Below, in pieces: positions 7,187 through 15,604 of a stretch of 16,024 bases of DNA. This DNA is from Selenomonas sp. Its GTDB lineage: Bacteria > Bacillota > Negativicutes > Selenomonadales > Selenomonadaceae. The DNA lies in NCBI RefSeq assembly GCF_022771645.1, contig NZ_JALFCU010000086.1:1-16024 (forward strand), read 5' to 3'. Every line of letters begins with the position of its first letter. Within the stretch, counting starts at the first letter, position 1. The notes under the pieces are model-generated. The model was not told the origin of the DNA. It was given only the letters and a program-made list of their open reading frames with translations, and searched no databases. The position numbers and the translations under genes are program-made.

Positions 7187-8611
7187 ATGCCATTCACGGC
7201 AAACCACATGCTCGTCATCGGCGCGGGCGTCAGCGGCTTCGCGGCGGCGGAGATCGGCCGCAAGTACGGCGCGGCGGTCACGCTGTCCGATGCGAAAATT
7301 GAAAGCGACCTGCCGTTTGATTTCGAGCCGCTGCGGAAGCTCGGCGTCACATGCGTCTTCGGCCCGCAGACGGAAGCGCTGCTCGACGGCATCGACCTCG
7401 TCGTCGTCGCGCCGGCCGTGCCCGTGCGCATCCCGCTCGTGCAGGCCGCGTACCAGAAAGGCATCCGCGTCGCGAGCGAAGTCGAGCTCGCGCAGGACAT
7501 CGCGCTCTCACCGTTCTATGCCGTGACGGGCACGAACGGCAAGACGACGACGACGACGCTGCTCGGCAAATTATTGGAAACGAAATACGGCAAGGAAAAG
7601 ACGGGCGTCGGCGGCAACATCGGCGTTGCGCTCTCGAAAGTCGCGGACCAGATCGGCAAAGACGGCGCGATCGCCGCCGAGATCTCGAGCTTCCAGATGG
7701 AGGCGAGCGCGTACTTCCACCCGCACGTCTCGGCCGTGCTGAACGTCACGCCGGATCACATCATCCGCCACGGCTCGATGGATGTCTATCAGGCCATGAA
7801 GGAGCGGATGTTCGCGGATGAGACGCAGGGCGACGTCGTCGTGCTGAACTACGACGACGAGCGCGTGCGCGGCATGAAATCGCGCGTCCCCGAAGGCGTC
7901 CGTGTCTGCTATTTCAGCCGCAAAGAAGACCTCGCGGAGGGCATGGTGCTGAAAAACGACACGCTGACGCTCCGTTGGGACGGCCAGGAGCTCCCGTTCG
8001 TCACGGTCGACGAACTCGGCATCAAAGGCCCGCACAACGTCGAAAACGCCATGGCGGCCATCGCCGTCGCGTATTTCGCCGGTTGTGACGCGGACGCGAT
8101 GAAACCGGTTCTGAAGCGTTTCGCCGGCGTCGAGCACCGCATCGAATACTTTGCAAAGGTCGATGGCGTCAAATACTACAACGATTCGAAAGCCACGAAC
8201 ACGGACTCGGCCATCAAGGCGCTCGAGACGTTCAAGCACATCATCCTGATCGCGGGCGGCGACGACAAGAAGACGGACCTCACCGACTTCATGGCGAAGG
8301 TCAAGGAGCGCTGTGACGCGCTGATCCTCATCGGCGACGCGGCCATGCGCTTCCGCGATGCGGCGGCGGATGTCGGCTTCCCGGAGGATCAGATTTACGC
8401 AGCGGGCTACTCCATGCCGCGCGCCGTGCAACTCGCGCACGCGCTCGCGCTCGTCGGCCAGACCGTGCTCTTGTCGCCGGCCTGCGCCAGCTTTGACATG
8501 TATCCCGACATGGCGCATCGCGGCCGCGACTTCAAACAGCTCGTCTGCGCCCTGCCGGGCAAAGTAGAGCTCCCAGAAGACCTCGTGGAAAAAGACGGAG
8601 GCCATGCATGA
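7187..8611 (+). CDS. murD: MurD, UDP-MurNAc-L-alanine:D-glutamate ligase
   Basis: MurD adds D-glutamate, the second stem-peptide residue. The 474-residue protein has an N-terminal Rossmann-like loop VIGAGVSGFAA (10-20), P-loop GTNGKTT (115-121), EISSFQME (165-172), NVTPDHIIRHGS (186-197), a GGDDKKTDL loop, and SPACASFDMYPD with HRGRDF near the end. The frame is open upstream to 6989, but those 66 residues come from repeat copy C. The ATG at 7187 (MPFTANHMLVIGAG) gives the family start and has AAAGGA at 7171-7176. It overlaps murG by 4 bases (ATGA). In many clusters ftsW lies between murD and murG; here there is no room for it. Confidence 0.95.
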   Translation: MPFTANHMLVIGAGVSGFAAAEIGRKYGAAVTLSDAKIESDLPFDFEPLRKLGVTCVFGPQTEALLDGIDLVVVAPAVPVRIPLVQAAYQKGIRVASEVELAQDIALSPFYAVTGTNGKTTTTTLLGKLLETKYGKEKTGVGGNIGVALSKVADQIGKDGAIAAEISSFQMEASAYFHPHVSAVLNVTPDHIIRHGSMDVYQAMKERMFADETQGDVVVLNYDDERVRGMKSRVPEGVRVCYFSRKEDLAEGMVLKNDTLTLRWDGQELPFVTVDELGIKGPHNVENAMAAIAVAYFAGCDADAMKPVLKRFAGVEHRIEYFAKVDGVKYYNDSKATNTDSAIKALETFKHIILIAGGDDKKTDLTDFMAKVKERCDALILIGDAAMRFRDAAADVGFPEDQIYAAGYSMPRAVQLAHALALVGQTVLLSPACASFDMYPDMAHRGRDFKQLVCALPGKVELPEDLVEKDGGHA

Positions 8612-9717
8612 ACATCATCGTATCGGGCGGCGGCACGGGCGGCCACATCTACCCGGCCATCACGCTCATCCGCACGCTCCAGAAGAAGGTGCCGGACGCG
8701 CGCTTCCTCTACGTCGGCACGAAGCGCGGCCTCGAATCCGACATCGTGCCGAAGGAAGGCCTGCCGTTTGAGACCATCGACCTGCAGGGCTTCGAGCGTC
8801 ATTTCACGATGGACAACGTCCGCCGCGCGGCGAAGGCGATGCTCGGCGTCGCGAAAGCGCGCCACGTCGTGAAGCATTTCCATCCCGACGCGGCCATCGG
8901 CACGGGCGGCTACGTCTGCGGGCCGATTTTGCTTGCCGCGAGCCTCGCGGGCGTGCCGACGCTCATCCAGGAGCAGAACGTCGTGCCGGGCATCACGAAC
9001 AAGATCCTCTCGCATTTCGTGACGAAAATCGCGGCTGGCACGGAGGACGCCGTGCGTCATTTCCCGAAAGACAAGACCGTCTTCACGGGCAATCCGATCC
9101 GCCGCGAAGTGCTGACGGCGCAAAAGGCGGACGGCCTGCGCGAATATGGATTTTCCGCAGACAAACCTGTCGTGCTCGTCTCAGGCGGCAGCCGCGGCGC
9201 GCGCAGCTTGAACCGCGCCATGATCGGCGTGCTGAAAGAGGCGCAGAACCATCCGGAAGTGCAGTTCCTGCACGCGACGGGCAAGGGCGAATACGACGCG
9301 CAACTGCAGCGCCTCGCCGATGCAGGCGTCGACCTCGCCGCCGCGCCGCACATCCAAGTGAAACCGTATCTCTACAACATGCCGCAGGCCATGGCCATGG
9401 CAGACCTCGCGATTTTCCGCGCGGGCGCGACGGGGCTCGCCGAGCTCACGGCGCGCGGCATCCCCGCGATCCTTGTGCCGTATCCATACGCGGCGGAAAA
9501 CCATCAGGAGCACAACGCGCGCGCCTGTGAGACGGCTGGCGCGGCGCGCATGATCCTCGACCGCGAGCTCACGAGCGAGCGCCTCGGCAGCGTGCTCATG
9601 GAGCTCTTCAGCGAGCCGGGCAAGCTCGAGCGGATGGCGGCCGCGAGCAAGGCCATGGGCCGTCCCGAGGCGGCCGACACGATTGCCGATATGGTCATTG
9701 ACATGCAGAAGAAATGA
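8608..9717 (+). CDS. murG: MurG, lipid II-forming GlcNAc transferase
   Basis: MurG is a peripheral inner-membrane GT-B glycosyltransferase that moves GlcNAc from UDP-GlcNAc onto lipid I, giving lipid II. The 369-residue protein shows the N-terminal glycine loop GGGTGGH (7-13), GTGGYVCGP (98-106), QEQNVVPG (121-128), the second glycine loop SGGSRGAR (192-199) and the UDP-GlcNAc site RAGATGLAEL (271-280) with PYPYAAENHQ (291-300). GGAGG at 8597-8601 is 6 bases before the ATG. Start and stop both overlap neighbours by 4 bases, so it is tightly coupled to murD and murC. Confidence 0.96.
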   Translation: MNIIVSGGGTGGHIYPAITLIRTLQKKVPDARFLYVGTKRGLESDIVPKEGLPFETIDLQGFERHFTMDNVRRAAKAMLGVAKARHVVKHFHPDAAIGTGGYVCGPILLAASLAGVPTLIQEQNVVPGITNKILSHFVTKIAAGTEDAVRHFPKDKTVFTGNPIRREVLTAQKADGLREYGFSADKPVVLVSGGSRGARSLNRAMIGVLKEAQNHPEVQFLHATGKGEYDAQLQRLADAGVDLAAAPHIQVKPYLYNMPQAMAMADLAIFRAGATGLAELTARGIPAILVPYPYAAENHQEHNARACETAGAARMILDRELTSERLGSVLMELFSEPGKLERMAAASKAMGRPEAADTIADMVIDMQKK

Positions 9718-11129
9718 GGAAGCATATCTTGAAAAAGCAATTGAAGGAACTCAAGGGCATCGAGCATGTCCATTTCGTCGGCATCGGCGGCGCCGGCATG
9801 AGCCCGCTCGCCAAAGTGCTCTGCGAGCTCGGCTACGACGTCACGGGCTCGGATCGCGACGACTCCGATGTCATCGAGGTGCTCAAGAAACTCGGCGCGC
9901 GCGTGACGCTCGGCGGCCAGAAGGCTGAAAACGTGCGCGGCGCCGATGCCATCGTCGTCTCGACAGCCATCCCGTACGACAATCCAGAAGTGCTCGCTGC
10001 GCGCGACCTCGGCATCACGAAGCTGCACCGCTCAGACATCAACGCCGCGCTCGTCAACGAGTACAAGGGCATCGCCGTCGCCGGCTCGCATGGCAAGACG
10101 ACGACGACCTCCATGCTCGGCGTCACGCTCGACGCGGCCGGCGTCTCGCCAACCATCGTCGTCGGCGGTGAAGTGCCCGACCTCGGTACGAATGCGAAAG
10201 TCGGCACAGGCGAGTACCTCGTCTCGGAGGCCGATGAGAGCGACGGCACGTTCCTGAAGCTCCATCCGTACATCGCCGTCGTCACGAACGTCGAAGACGA
10301 CCACATGGATCACTACGGCACGATGGAGAACATCATCAAAGCGTTCACGCAGTTCATCGAGAACACGAAAGAGCAGGACGGCTACGCCGTGCTCTGCTTC
10401 GAGAACAAGAACCTGCGCGACATCGCGAAAAACATCGACCGCAAATACTATTCCTATGCCATCGACGAGCCCGCTGACTATCAGGCAAAGAATATCGGCG
10501 CGGCGGGCAAGGGCATCCAGTTCGACGTCTATCACGGCGACGAAAAGCTCGGCCATGTCACGCTGAACATCCCGGGCCGCCACAATGTGCTCGACGCCAT
10601 GGCTTGCATCGTCACAGGCCTCTCCATCGGCGTGCCGTTCGAGAAAATGGCCGCCGGCCTCGCGGCGTTCCACGGCGCGAAGCGCCGCTTCCAGACGAAG
10701 GGCCACGAGCAGGGCGTCTGGGTCGTCGACGACTACGCGCATCATCCGACGGAGATTGCCGCGACGCTGAAGGCCGCGAAAGAGACGCAGCCGAAGCGCC
10801 TCATCTGCGCATTCCAGCCGCACCGCTACTCGCGCACGCAGCTGCTGCACGAAGAGTTCGGCAAGGCGTTCGTCGACGCCGACATCCTCGTGCTGACGGA
10901 CGTCTACGCCGCCGGCGAAGCGCCAATCCCGGGCATCAGCGGCGAAACCATCAAGGAGGACGTCGAACGTCAGACCGGTGCACACGTCATCTACATCCCG
11001 AAGCGCGAAGACATCGCCGCAAAGCTCAAAGAACTCGCAACAGACGGCGACCTCGTCATGACCATGGGCGCCGGCGACATCTACAAGACGAGTGAAGAAT
11101 TGGTTGAAATGCTGAAGAAGTGTCAGTGA
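9714..11129 (+). CDS. murC: MurC, UDP-MurNAc:L-alanine ligase
   Basis: MurC adds L-alanine to UDP-MurNAc, the first step of the stem peptide. The 471-residue protein has GIGGAGM (23-29), P-loop GSHGKTT (124-130), SEADESDGTF (171-180), DDHMDHYG (195-202), DDYAHHPTE (339-347) and QPHRYSRT (368-375), all typical of MurC. The ATG at 9714 overlaps the murG stop as ATGA. A TTG at 9729 is an alternative start with GAGGA (9716-9720) 8 bases upstream and would shorten the protein by 5 residues. Firmicutes and proteobacterial clusters often carry murB close by; the space after murC holds repeat copy D. Confidence 0.95.
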   Translation: MRKHILKKQLKELKGIEHVHFVGIGGAGMSPLAKVLCELGYDVTGSDRDDSDVIEVLKKLGARVTLGGQKAENVRGADAIVVSTAIPYDNPEVLAARDLGITKLHRSDINAALVNEYKGIAVAGSHGKTTTTSMLGVTLDAAGVSPTIVVGGEVPDLGTNAKVGTGEYLVSEADESDGTFLKLHPYIAVVTNVEDDHMDHYGTMENIIKAFTQFIENTKEQDGYAVLCFENKNLRDIAKNIDRKYYSYAIDEPADYQAKNIGAAGKGIQFDVYHGDEKLGHVTLNIPGRHNVLDAMACIVTGLSIGVPFEKMAAGLAAFHGAKRRFQTKGHEQGVWVVDDYAHHPTEIAATLKAAKETQPKRLICAFQPHRYSRTQLLHEEFGKAFVDADILVLTDVYAAGEAPIPGISGETIKEDVERQTGAHVIYIPKREDIAAKLKELATDGDLVMTMGAGDIYKTSEELVEMLKKCQ

Positions 11130-11155
11130 GGTAAGAGGCAAGGCCTCTCAACCTG

Positions 11156-11267
11156 CAGCCTCTCCCTCAGGGAGAGGACAGGCGCGGAGCGTAGCGCAGC
11201 GCCAGGAGCGGGTCGCTTGCACGACTGATGAATTCGCGCGCCGTTTGATGACGCCGGTGCGCGCACG
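11156..11267 (+). repeat. Structured intergenic repeat, copy D (murC-ddl gap)
   Basis: The perfect inverted repeat CCTCTCCCT / AGGGAGAGG (11159-11177) opens the element. GGCGCGGAGC followed by GCGCAGCGCC forms a GC-rich second hairpin. The core GGGTCGCTTGCACG comes next, and the end is CCGGTGCGCGCACG. It is closest to copy C. It fills most of the 168-base gap between murC and ddl and has no T-run. Confidence 0.75.
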
Positions 11268-11297
11268 CATATTGAAGGAACAAATGAGGAATAAGTT

Positions 11298-12236
11298 ATG
11301 AAAAACGATAAAATTGTCGTAGTGATGGGCGGCACCTCCACGGAAGCCGAAATTTCCCGTCAGACCGGCACGGCCATCCTGAACGCCCTGAAATCCAAAA
11401 ATTACAACGCCGTCGGCATGGAACTGCATCCGCAGACGTTCGCCGAAGAAATCAAGAAGGCCGATCCCGCCATCGTCTTCAACGCGCTCCATGGCAAATT
11501 CGGCGAAGACGGCCTCATCCAGGGCACGCTCGACATGCTCGGCATCCCGTACACGGGCTCGGGCGTACTCGCCGCCGCCATCACGATGGACAAGGCCGCG
11601 TCAAAGCGCGTCTTCGTCGCCGAAGGCATCTCGACGCCGCGCTCGCATACGTATCATGCGTTCGAGATGAAGCGCGACCTCGCAGCGGAAATCGAAAAGG
11701 ACTTCGGCCTGCCCGTCGTCGTCAAGGCCGCGTCGCAGGGCTCGTCCATTGGCGTCTACATCGTCGAGAAGAGCGAGGACCTCAAAAAATCGCTCGAACA
11801 GGCGTTCGCCTACAACGACGAAGTCCTCGTCGAACAGTTTATAAAGGGCCGCGAGCTCACCGTCGCCGTCTGGGGCAACGAAGAAGAGAAGCAGGCGTTC
11901 CCCATCATCGAGATCACGACGGAATCCGGCCGCTACGACTACGACAGCAAATACACGAAAGGCGCGTCGCACCACATCATCCCGATGCCCGTCTCCGAGG
12001 CGAAGACGAAAGAAATCCAAGACCTCGCCATCAAGACCTTCACGGCCTGCGGTTGCAAAGGTGTCGCCCGTGTCGACATGATGCTCGGGGAGGACGAGAC
12101 GCCGTACGTCATCGAAGTCAACTCCGTCCCCGGCATGACGGAGCTCTCCCTCGTCCCCGACGCCGGCCGCGCCATGGGCATCGAGTTCCCGGAACTCTGC
12201 GAGCACATTTTGGAAATGACTGGATATAAGAAATGA
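11298..12236 (+). CDS. ddl: D-alanine--D-alanine ligase
   Basis: Ddl joins two D-alanines with ATP in the cytoplasm, supplying the dipeptide used by MurF. The 312-residue ATP-grasp protein has GGTSTEAEIS (11-20), HGKFGEDG (65-72), the ATP loop KAASQGSSIGV (143-153), the omega-loop stretch DYDSKYTKG (214-222) and EVNSVPGMT (273-281). The KY pair in the omega loop is usual in D-Ala-D-Ala enzymes and argues against a D-lactate-using type. GAGGA at 11286-11290 is 7 bases before the ATG. Its stop overlaps ftsQ (ATGA). Confidence 0.95.
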   Translation: MKNDKIVVVMGGTSTEAEISRQTGTAILNALKSKNYNAVGMELHPQTFAEEIKKADPAIVFNALHGKFGEDGLIQGTLDMLGIPYTGSGVLAAAITMDKAASKRVFVAEGISTPRSHTYHAFEMKRDLAAEIEKDFGLPVVVKAASQGSSIGVYIVEKSEDLKKSLEQAFAYNDEVLVEQFIKGRELTVAVWGNEEEKQAFPIIEITTESGRYDYDSKYTKGASHHIIPMPVSEAKTKEIQDLAIKTFTACGCKGVARVDMMLGEDETPYVIEVNSVPGMTELSLVPDAGRAMGIEFPELCEHILEMTGYKK

Positions 12237-12988
12237 AACGCAGCCCTCGCCGCATCATCAAGGGCGCGATCGCGCTCGGCGTCATCCTGACCGCCATGGT
12301 GTTCCTCGTCTATGCGCCGATTTTCACGTTCCAGCGCGTCGCGCTCGACGGCGCGTCGTACCTCAAGGATGACGACATCGTCAAGATCGCCGGCATCCGT
12401 CGCGGCGAGCCGCTGTTCGCGTTCAAGACCGACGAAGTCGCCTACCGCCTGCGCCAGGACCTGCGTATCGAGGACGCGCAGGTGCGCCGCGTCCTCCCGG
12501 ACACGCTCGCCGTCCACATCGTCGAGCGCCGGCCGCTCGCGACGCTCGTGACGGACTACGGCTACGCCGACCTCGACCGCACGGGCAAAGTCCTCGCCGT
12601 CCACAAAGGCCTCGCGCAAATGCAGATTCCGCTCATCACGGGGCTCAACCTCCACGAGAAATACGTCGGCGACGACGTGCCGGACGAAAACGTGCAGCAG
12701 ATTCTCGCGTTTCTCGGCGCGTTGACGCCGGACGGCCTCGCGCAACTCTCCGAGGTCTCGCTCCAGCATCCGGGTTACACGATCGCCTACACGACGAGCT
12801 CCGTGCAGATCCGCCTCGGCGATTTCGACCGTCTCGACGAAAAAGCGCGGCTCACGCAAGGCTTCCTCGAAGACCAGAAATCGAACCCGTATCCCGTCGA
12901 GTACGTCGACTTCAGCTACACGACGCCGTTCATCAAGCTCAAGATCCAGCCGAAAGCGCCGGCAGAAACGACGGAAATCACCGAATAA
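12233..12988 (+). CDS. ftsQ: FtsQ/DivIB cell division protein
   Basis: FtsQ (DivIB) is a bitopic membrane protein of the FtsQ-FtsL-FtsB divisome complex. The 251-residue product has a short basic cytoplasmic tail (KRSPRRIIK), one membrane segment (about 12-30) and a POTRA-type domain (about 33-100, starting FQRVALDGASYLKDDDIVKI, with VRRVLPDTLAVHIVERRP). The FtsQ domain follows to about 240. It overlaps ddl by 4 bases. A 39-base gap leads to the next gene. Partners in this window are FtsL and FtsZ; no ftsA is present. Confidence 0.92.
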   Translation: MKRSPRRIIKGAIALGVILTAMVFLVYAPIFTFQRVALDGASYLKDDDIVKIAGIRRGEPLFAFKTDEVAYRLRQDLRIEDAQVRRVLPDTLAVHIVERRPLATLVTDYGYADLDRTGKVLAVHKGLAQMQIPLITGLNLHEKYVGDDVPDENVQQILAFLGALTPDGLAQLSEVSLQHPGYTIAYTTSSVQIRLGDFDRLDEKARLTQGFLEDQKSNPYPVEYVDFSYTTPFIKLKIQPKAPAETTEITE

Positions 12989-13027
12989 TCCACGCATCCT
13001 CGAAAGACAAGGAGACCCGAACCACCC

Positions 13028-13717
13028 ATGCAACAGATCCGGAAAGGCAGCTGGTCCATCGCGCTCGTCTGCGTGCTCTTGGGCTTCATGATCGCCGTCC
13101 AGTTCAAGACGACGAGCCGCCGTGACGCGAGCGTCTCGATGCAGCGCGTCGAAGACCTCGCCGCGCGCCTCGCCGAGACGGAAAAAGAGCGCGACGAGCT
13201 CCAAGACGAAGTCGTTGCGCTCAAAGCGTCTGGCGGCGACACAGCCGGCGACGACACGCTCCGCATGCGCGCCGGCCTCACGCCGCTCACGGGACCCGGC
13301 GTCATCGTGCGCCTCGACGACAGCACCGTGAAGGCGAAAACAGGCGAAAATCCGAATCTTTATCTCATCCACGACGATGATCTCTTGAAAGTCATCAACG
13401 AACTCCGAGCCGCCGGCGCCGAGGCGATTTCCGTCAACGGCCAGCGGCTCATCGGCACGTCCGAAATCCGTTGCGCAGGCCCCACGCTCTCCGTCAACAA
13501 CGTTCGTTCCGCGCCGCCGTTCGAAGTCCGCGCCATCGGTGACGTGGACTCCCTCGAACAAGCGCTCAAGATGCGCGGCGGCGTTGCCGAGACGCTCAAA
13601 GTCTGGGGCATCCAGCTCGAGATCCAGCAGGCAGCTGACGTCTACATCCCGCCATACAAGGGCAACCTGCACTACACGTACGCGCAGGAGACGGAAGAAC
13701 AGGAGGCCGTGAAATGA
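13028..13717 (+). CDS. DUF881 family membrane-anchored protein (YlxW/YlxX-like)
   Basis: The 229-residue protein has one N-terminal membrane segment (about 9-25), a coiled coil (about 38-68, RVEDLAARLAETEKERDELQ) and a DUF881-type domain from about 75 to 215 (LTGPGVIVRLDD, IHDDDLLKVINELRAAGAEA, VNGQRL, PPFEVRAIGD). In Bacillus the related ylxW and ylxX genes lie between divIB and sbp, the same position as here. Its biochemical role is not established; a link to division is inferred from the conserved neighbourhood. AAGGAG at 13009-13014 is 13 bases before the ATG, longer than usual. It overlaps the next gene by 4 bases. Confidence 0.87.
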   Translation: MQQIRKGSWSIALVCVLLGFMIAVQFKTTSRRDASVSMQRVEDLAARLAETEKERDELQDEVVALKASGGDTAGDDTLRMRAGLTPLTGPGVIVRLDDSTVKAKTGENPNLYLIHDDDLLKVINELRAAGAEAISVNGQRLIGTSEIRCAGPTLSVNNVRSAPPFEVRAIGDVDSLEQALKMRGGVAETLKVWGIQLEIQQAADVYIPPYKGNLHYTYAQETEEQEAVK

Positions 13718-14058
13718 TTTTTCCCATCCTCGGCCTGTTCATCGGCCTCACGCTCGGCTTCCTCGCGCCCGTGCTCGTGCCGTTCGCGCTCGCGAAATAT
13801 TTTTCCGTCGCCATCCTCGCCGCGCTCGACGCCGTCTTCGGCGGCCTGCGTTCCGCTGTCTACGACAAGTTCGACAACGAAGTCTTCGTTACAGGCTTCT
13901 TCTCGAACGCGCTCATGGCCGCGTTCCTCGTTTTCCTCGGCGACAAGCTCGGCATCGACCTCTACTACGTCGCGCTCCTCGCGTTCGGCTTCCGCATTTT
14001 CAAGAACCTCGCGCTCCTGCGCCGCTGGATTCTGAAAAAACATCACGCGGATGCATGA
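13714..14058 (+). CDS. sbp: Small basic membrane protein, DUF1290 (Sbp) family
   Basis: The 114-residue protein is mostly hydrophobic, with about three membrane segments (roughly 3-27, 58-76 and 80-100). Family-like features are an N-terminal LGLFIGLTLGFLAPVLVP and the central AALDAVFGGLRS followed by a short loop. It ends in a basic tail (LLRRWILKKHH). The Bacillus sbp gene sits at the same place between ylxX and ftsA; its function is unknown. AGGAGG at 13701-13706 is 7 bases before the ATG. ftsA is missing after it and ftsZ follows behind its own promoter. Confidence 0.87.
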   Translation: MIFPILGLFIGLTLGFLAPVLVPFALAKYFSVAILAALDAVFGGLRSAVYDKFDNEVFVTGFFSNALMAAFLVFLGDKLGIDLYYVALLAFGFRIFKNLALLRRWILKKHHADA

Positions 14059-14089
14059 TTTTTTCGTGAAAGCTATAGCATTGAAACGG

Positions 14090-14118
14090 TTTCCATGATA
14101 AAATCTATAAGGTATACT
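14090..14118 (+). promoter_or_regulatory. Candidate promoter of ftsZ
   Basis: TTTCCA (14090-14095) and TATACT (14113-14118) are separated by 17 bases. TTGAAA at 14081-14086 with TCTATA at 14104-14109 is a weaker alternative. The 113-base stretch between sbp and ftsZ is AT-rich compared with the genes. No terminator is seen after sbp, so ftsZ could also be read through from upstream. Confidence 0.6.
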
Positions 14119-14171
14119 ATACGGAACGAGTCTTTCCTTACCGTTGAAATAACACCATGGGGGTCACGAAC

Positions 14172-15329
14172 GTGTTTGAATTTGATGATAACGTAGTCGA
14201 TCAATTTGCGAAAATCAAGGTCATCGGTGTCGGCGGCGGCGGCAGCAATGCCGTCAACCGCATGATCGAGCTCGGCCTCCAGGGCGTGGAATTCATCGCC
14301 GTCAACACGGATGCACAGGCGCTCCTCCACGCGAGCGCGCCGAAGCGCATGCAGATCGGCGAAAAGCTCACGCGCGGCCTCGGCGCCGGCGCGCGCCCCG
14401 AGATCGGCGAAAAAGCGGCACAGGAAAGCCGCGACGACATCCTCGAAGCGCTCCGCGGCTCGGACATGGTCTTCGTCACGGCCGGCATGGGCGGCGGCAC
14501 GGGCACGGGCGCAGCGCCCGTCGTGGCCGAGTGCGCCCGCGAGCTCGGCGCGCTGACCGTCGGCGTCGTCACGAAGCCGTTCACGTTCGAAGGTCCGATG
14601 CGCCGCAAGCGTGCCGAGGCCGGCATCGCTGCGCTCAAGCAGCACGTCGACACGATCATCACAATCCCGAACGACCGCCTGCTCCAGGTCGTCGACAAGC
14701 GCACGTCCATCATGAAGGCGTTCAGCATCGCGGATGATGTCCTGCGCCAGGGCGTCAAGGGCATTTCTGACCTCATCGCCGTGCCGGGGCTCATCAACCT
14801 TGACTTCGCCGACGTCCGCTCCATCATGACGAATGCCGGCGCTGCCCTCATGGGCATTGGCGAGGCTTCGGGTGAAAACGCCGCCGTCGACGCGGCACGT
14901 GCCGCCGTCAATTCGCCGCTCCTCGAGACGGGCATCGATGGCGCGCACGGCATTATTTTGAATATCACGGGTGCAGCGGACAATCTCACGATGTACGAAG
15001 TCGGTGAGGCTTCGACGACGATCCAGGAGTCCGCCGATCCCGATGCCAATATCATCTTTGGCGCGAGCATCGACGACACGCTCGGCGACACCGTGCGCGT
15101 CACCGTCGTCGCGACGGGCTTCGACATGGCGGAGACGATCGGTGTGCCACACAAGGCGCAGCCGCAGCCCACGCAGCAGCCGCAGCAGGGCTACAAGTCC
15201 AACTTCCAGCAGCCTGCACAGCCACAGCCGGCTGCACAAGCAGCACAGGAATCTACTGTGCAGCCGCAGCCTGTCGCCGCACCGAAGCTTGATCTCCCAG
15301 ACATCCCCGTTTGGATGCGCCGGAAATAA
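14172..15329 (+). CDS. ftsZ: FtsZ, tubulin-like cell division GTPase
   Basis: FtsZ polymerises with GTP into the Z-ring at midcell. The 385-residue protein has KVIGVGGGGSNAVNRM (16-31), the tubulin signature GGGTGTG (107-113), the T7 catalytic loop NLDFADV (209-215), a Gln/Pro-rich linker (about 328-370) and a C-terminal peptide LDLPDIPVWMRRK of the kind that binds FtsA or SepF. The GTG at 14172 gives the family N-terminus (MFEFDDN) and has GGGGGT at 14159-14164, 7 bases upstream. The in-frame ATG at 14157 would add MGVTN but has no ribosome binding site and would consume this one. ftsA is not adjacent. Confidence 0.95.
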   Translation: MFEFDDNVVDQFAKIKVIGVGGGGSNAVNRMIELGLQGVEFIAVNTDAQALLHASAPKRMQIGEKLTRGLGAGARPEIGEKAAQESRDDILEALRGSDMVFVTAGMGGGTGTGAAPVVAECARELGALTVGVVTKPFTFEGPMRRKRAEAGIAALKQHVDTIITIPNDRLLQVVDKRTSIMKAFSIADDVLRQGVKGISDLIAVPGLINLDFADVRSIMTNAGAALMGIGEASGENAAVDAARAAVNSPLLETGIDGAHGIILNITGAADNLTMYEVGEASTTIQESADPDANIIFGASIDDTLGDTVRVTVVATGFDMAETIGVPHKAQPQPTQQPQQGYKSNFQQPAQPQPAAQAAQESTVQPQPVAAPKLDLPDIPVWMRRK

Positions 15330-15340
15330 GAAAATAATCC

Positions 15341-15369
15341 TTGACAGACAAACCATGAACCTGTATAAT
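15341..15369 (+). promoter_or_regulatory. Consensus sigma-70 promoter of the tRNA pair
   Basis: TTGACA (15341-15346) and TATAAT (15364-15369) match consensus exactly with a 17-base spacing. The -35 begins 11 bases after the ftsZ stop. Transcription should start near 15376, about 20 bases before the tRNA-Tyr gene. Confidence 0.9.
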
Positions 15370-15396
15370 CTATCGTGTTCTTGCAGAGCAAGACAT

Positions 15397-15482
15397 GGGT
15401 AGGTGCCCGAGTGGTTAAAGGGAACAGACTGTAAATCTGTCATCTTCGGATTACGATGGTTCGAATCCATCCCTGCCCACCA
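15397..15482 (+). tRNA. tRNA-Tyr (anticodon GTA)
   Basis: The acceptor arms GGGTAGG (15397-15403) and CCTGCCC (15472-15478) pair with one G-U. The anticodon stem ACAGA/TCTGT frames a loop with GTA at 15431-15433. A long variable arm (about 15441-15455) is the class II feature expected of bacterial tRNA-Tyr. TTCGAAT is the T loop and CCA (15480-15482) is encoded. Confidence 0.95.
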
Positions 15483-15484
15483 TC

Positions 15485-15561
15485 GGCGGCATAGCTCAGT
15501 TGGCTAGAGCATGCGGTTCATACCCGCAGTGTCCGGAGTTCAAATCTCTGTGCCGCCACCA
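15485..15561 (+). tRNA. tRNA-Met, elongator type (anticodon CAT)
   Basis: GGCGGCA (15485-15491) pairs fully with TGCCGCC (15551-15557). The anticodon stem TGCGG/CCGCA holds loop TTCATAC with CAT at 15519-15521. CCA is encoded at the end. The first base pair is G-C and the anticodon stem lacks the three G-C pairs of initiator tRNA, so it is not tRNA-fMet. The body resembles the Bacillus elongator tRNA-Met; a tRNA-Ile2 modified at the anticodon C is less likely. It starts 2 bases after tRNA-Tyr, so the two share a transcript. Confidence 0.93.
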
Positions 15562-15571
15562 TGAAAGTCCG

Positions 15572-15602
15572 ACCGCCACGTGAATGCGTGGCGGTTTTCT
15601 TT
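15572..15602 (+). terminator. Rho-independent terminator of the tRNA pair
   Basis: ACCGCCACG (15572-15580) pairs perfectly with CGTGGCGGT (15587-15595) around a 6-base loop. TTTTCTTT follows. Confidence 0.92.
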
Positions 15603-15604
15603 AT

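Noticed and set aside
14073..15470. 465-residue minus-strand frame opposite ftsZ and tRNA-Tyr
   Set aside because: It begins within a tRNA gene (MDSNHRNPK is the usual antisense artefact) and runs antisense to ftsZ.
15485..15561. Initiator tRNA-fMet
   Set aside because: Position 1 pairs with position 72 and the anticodon stem lacks the three consecutive G-C pairs that mark initiator tRNA.
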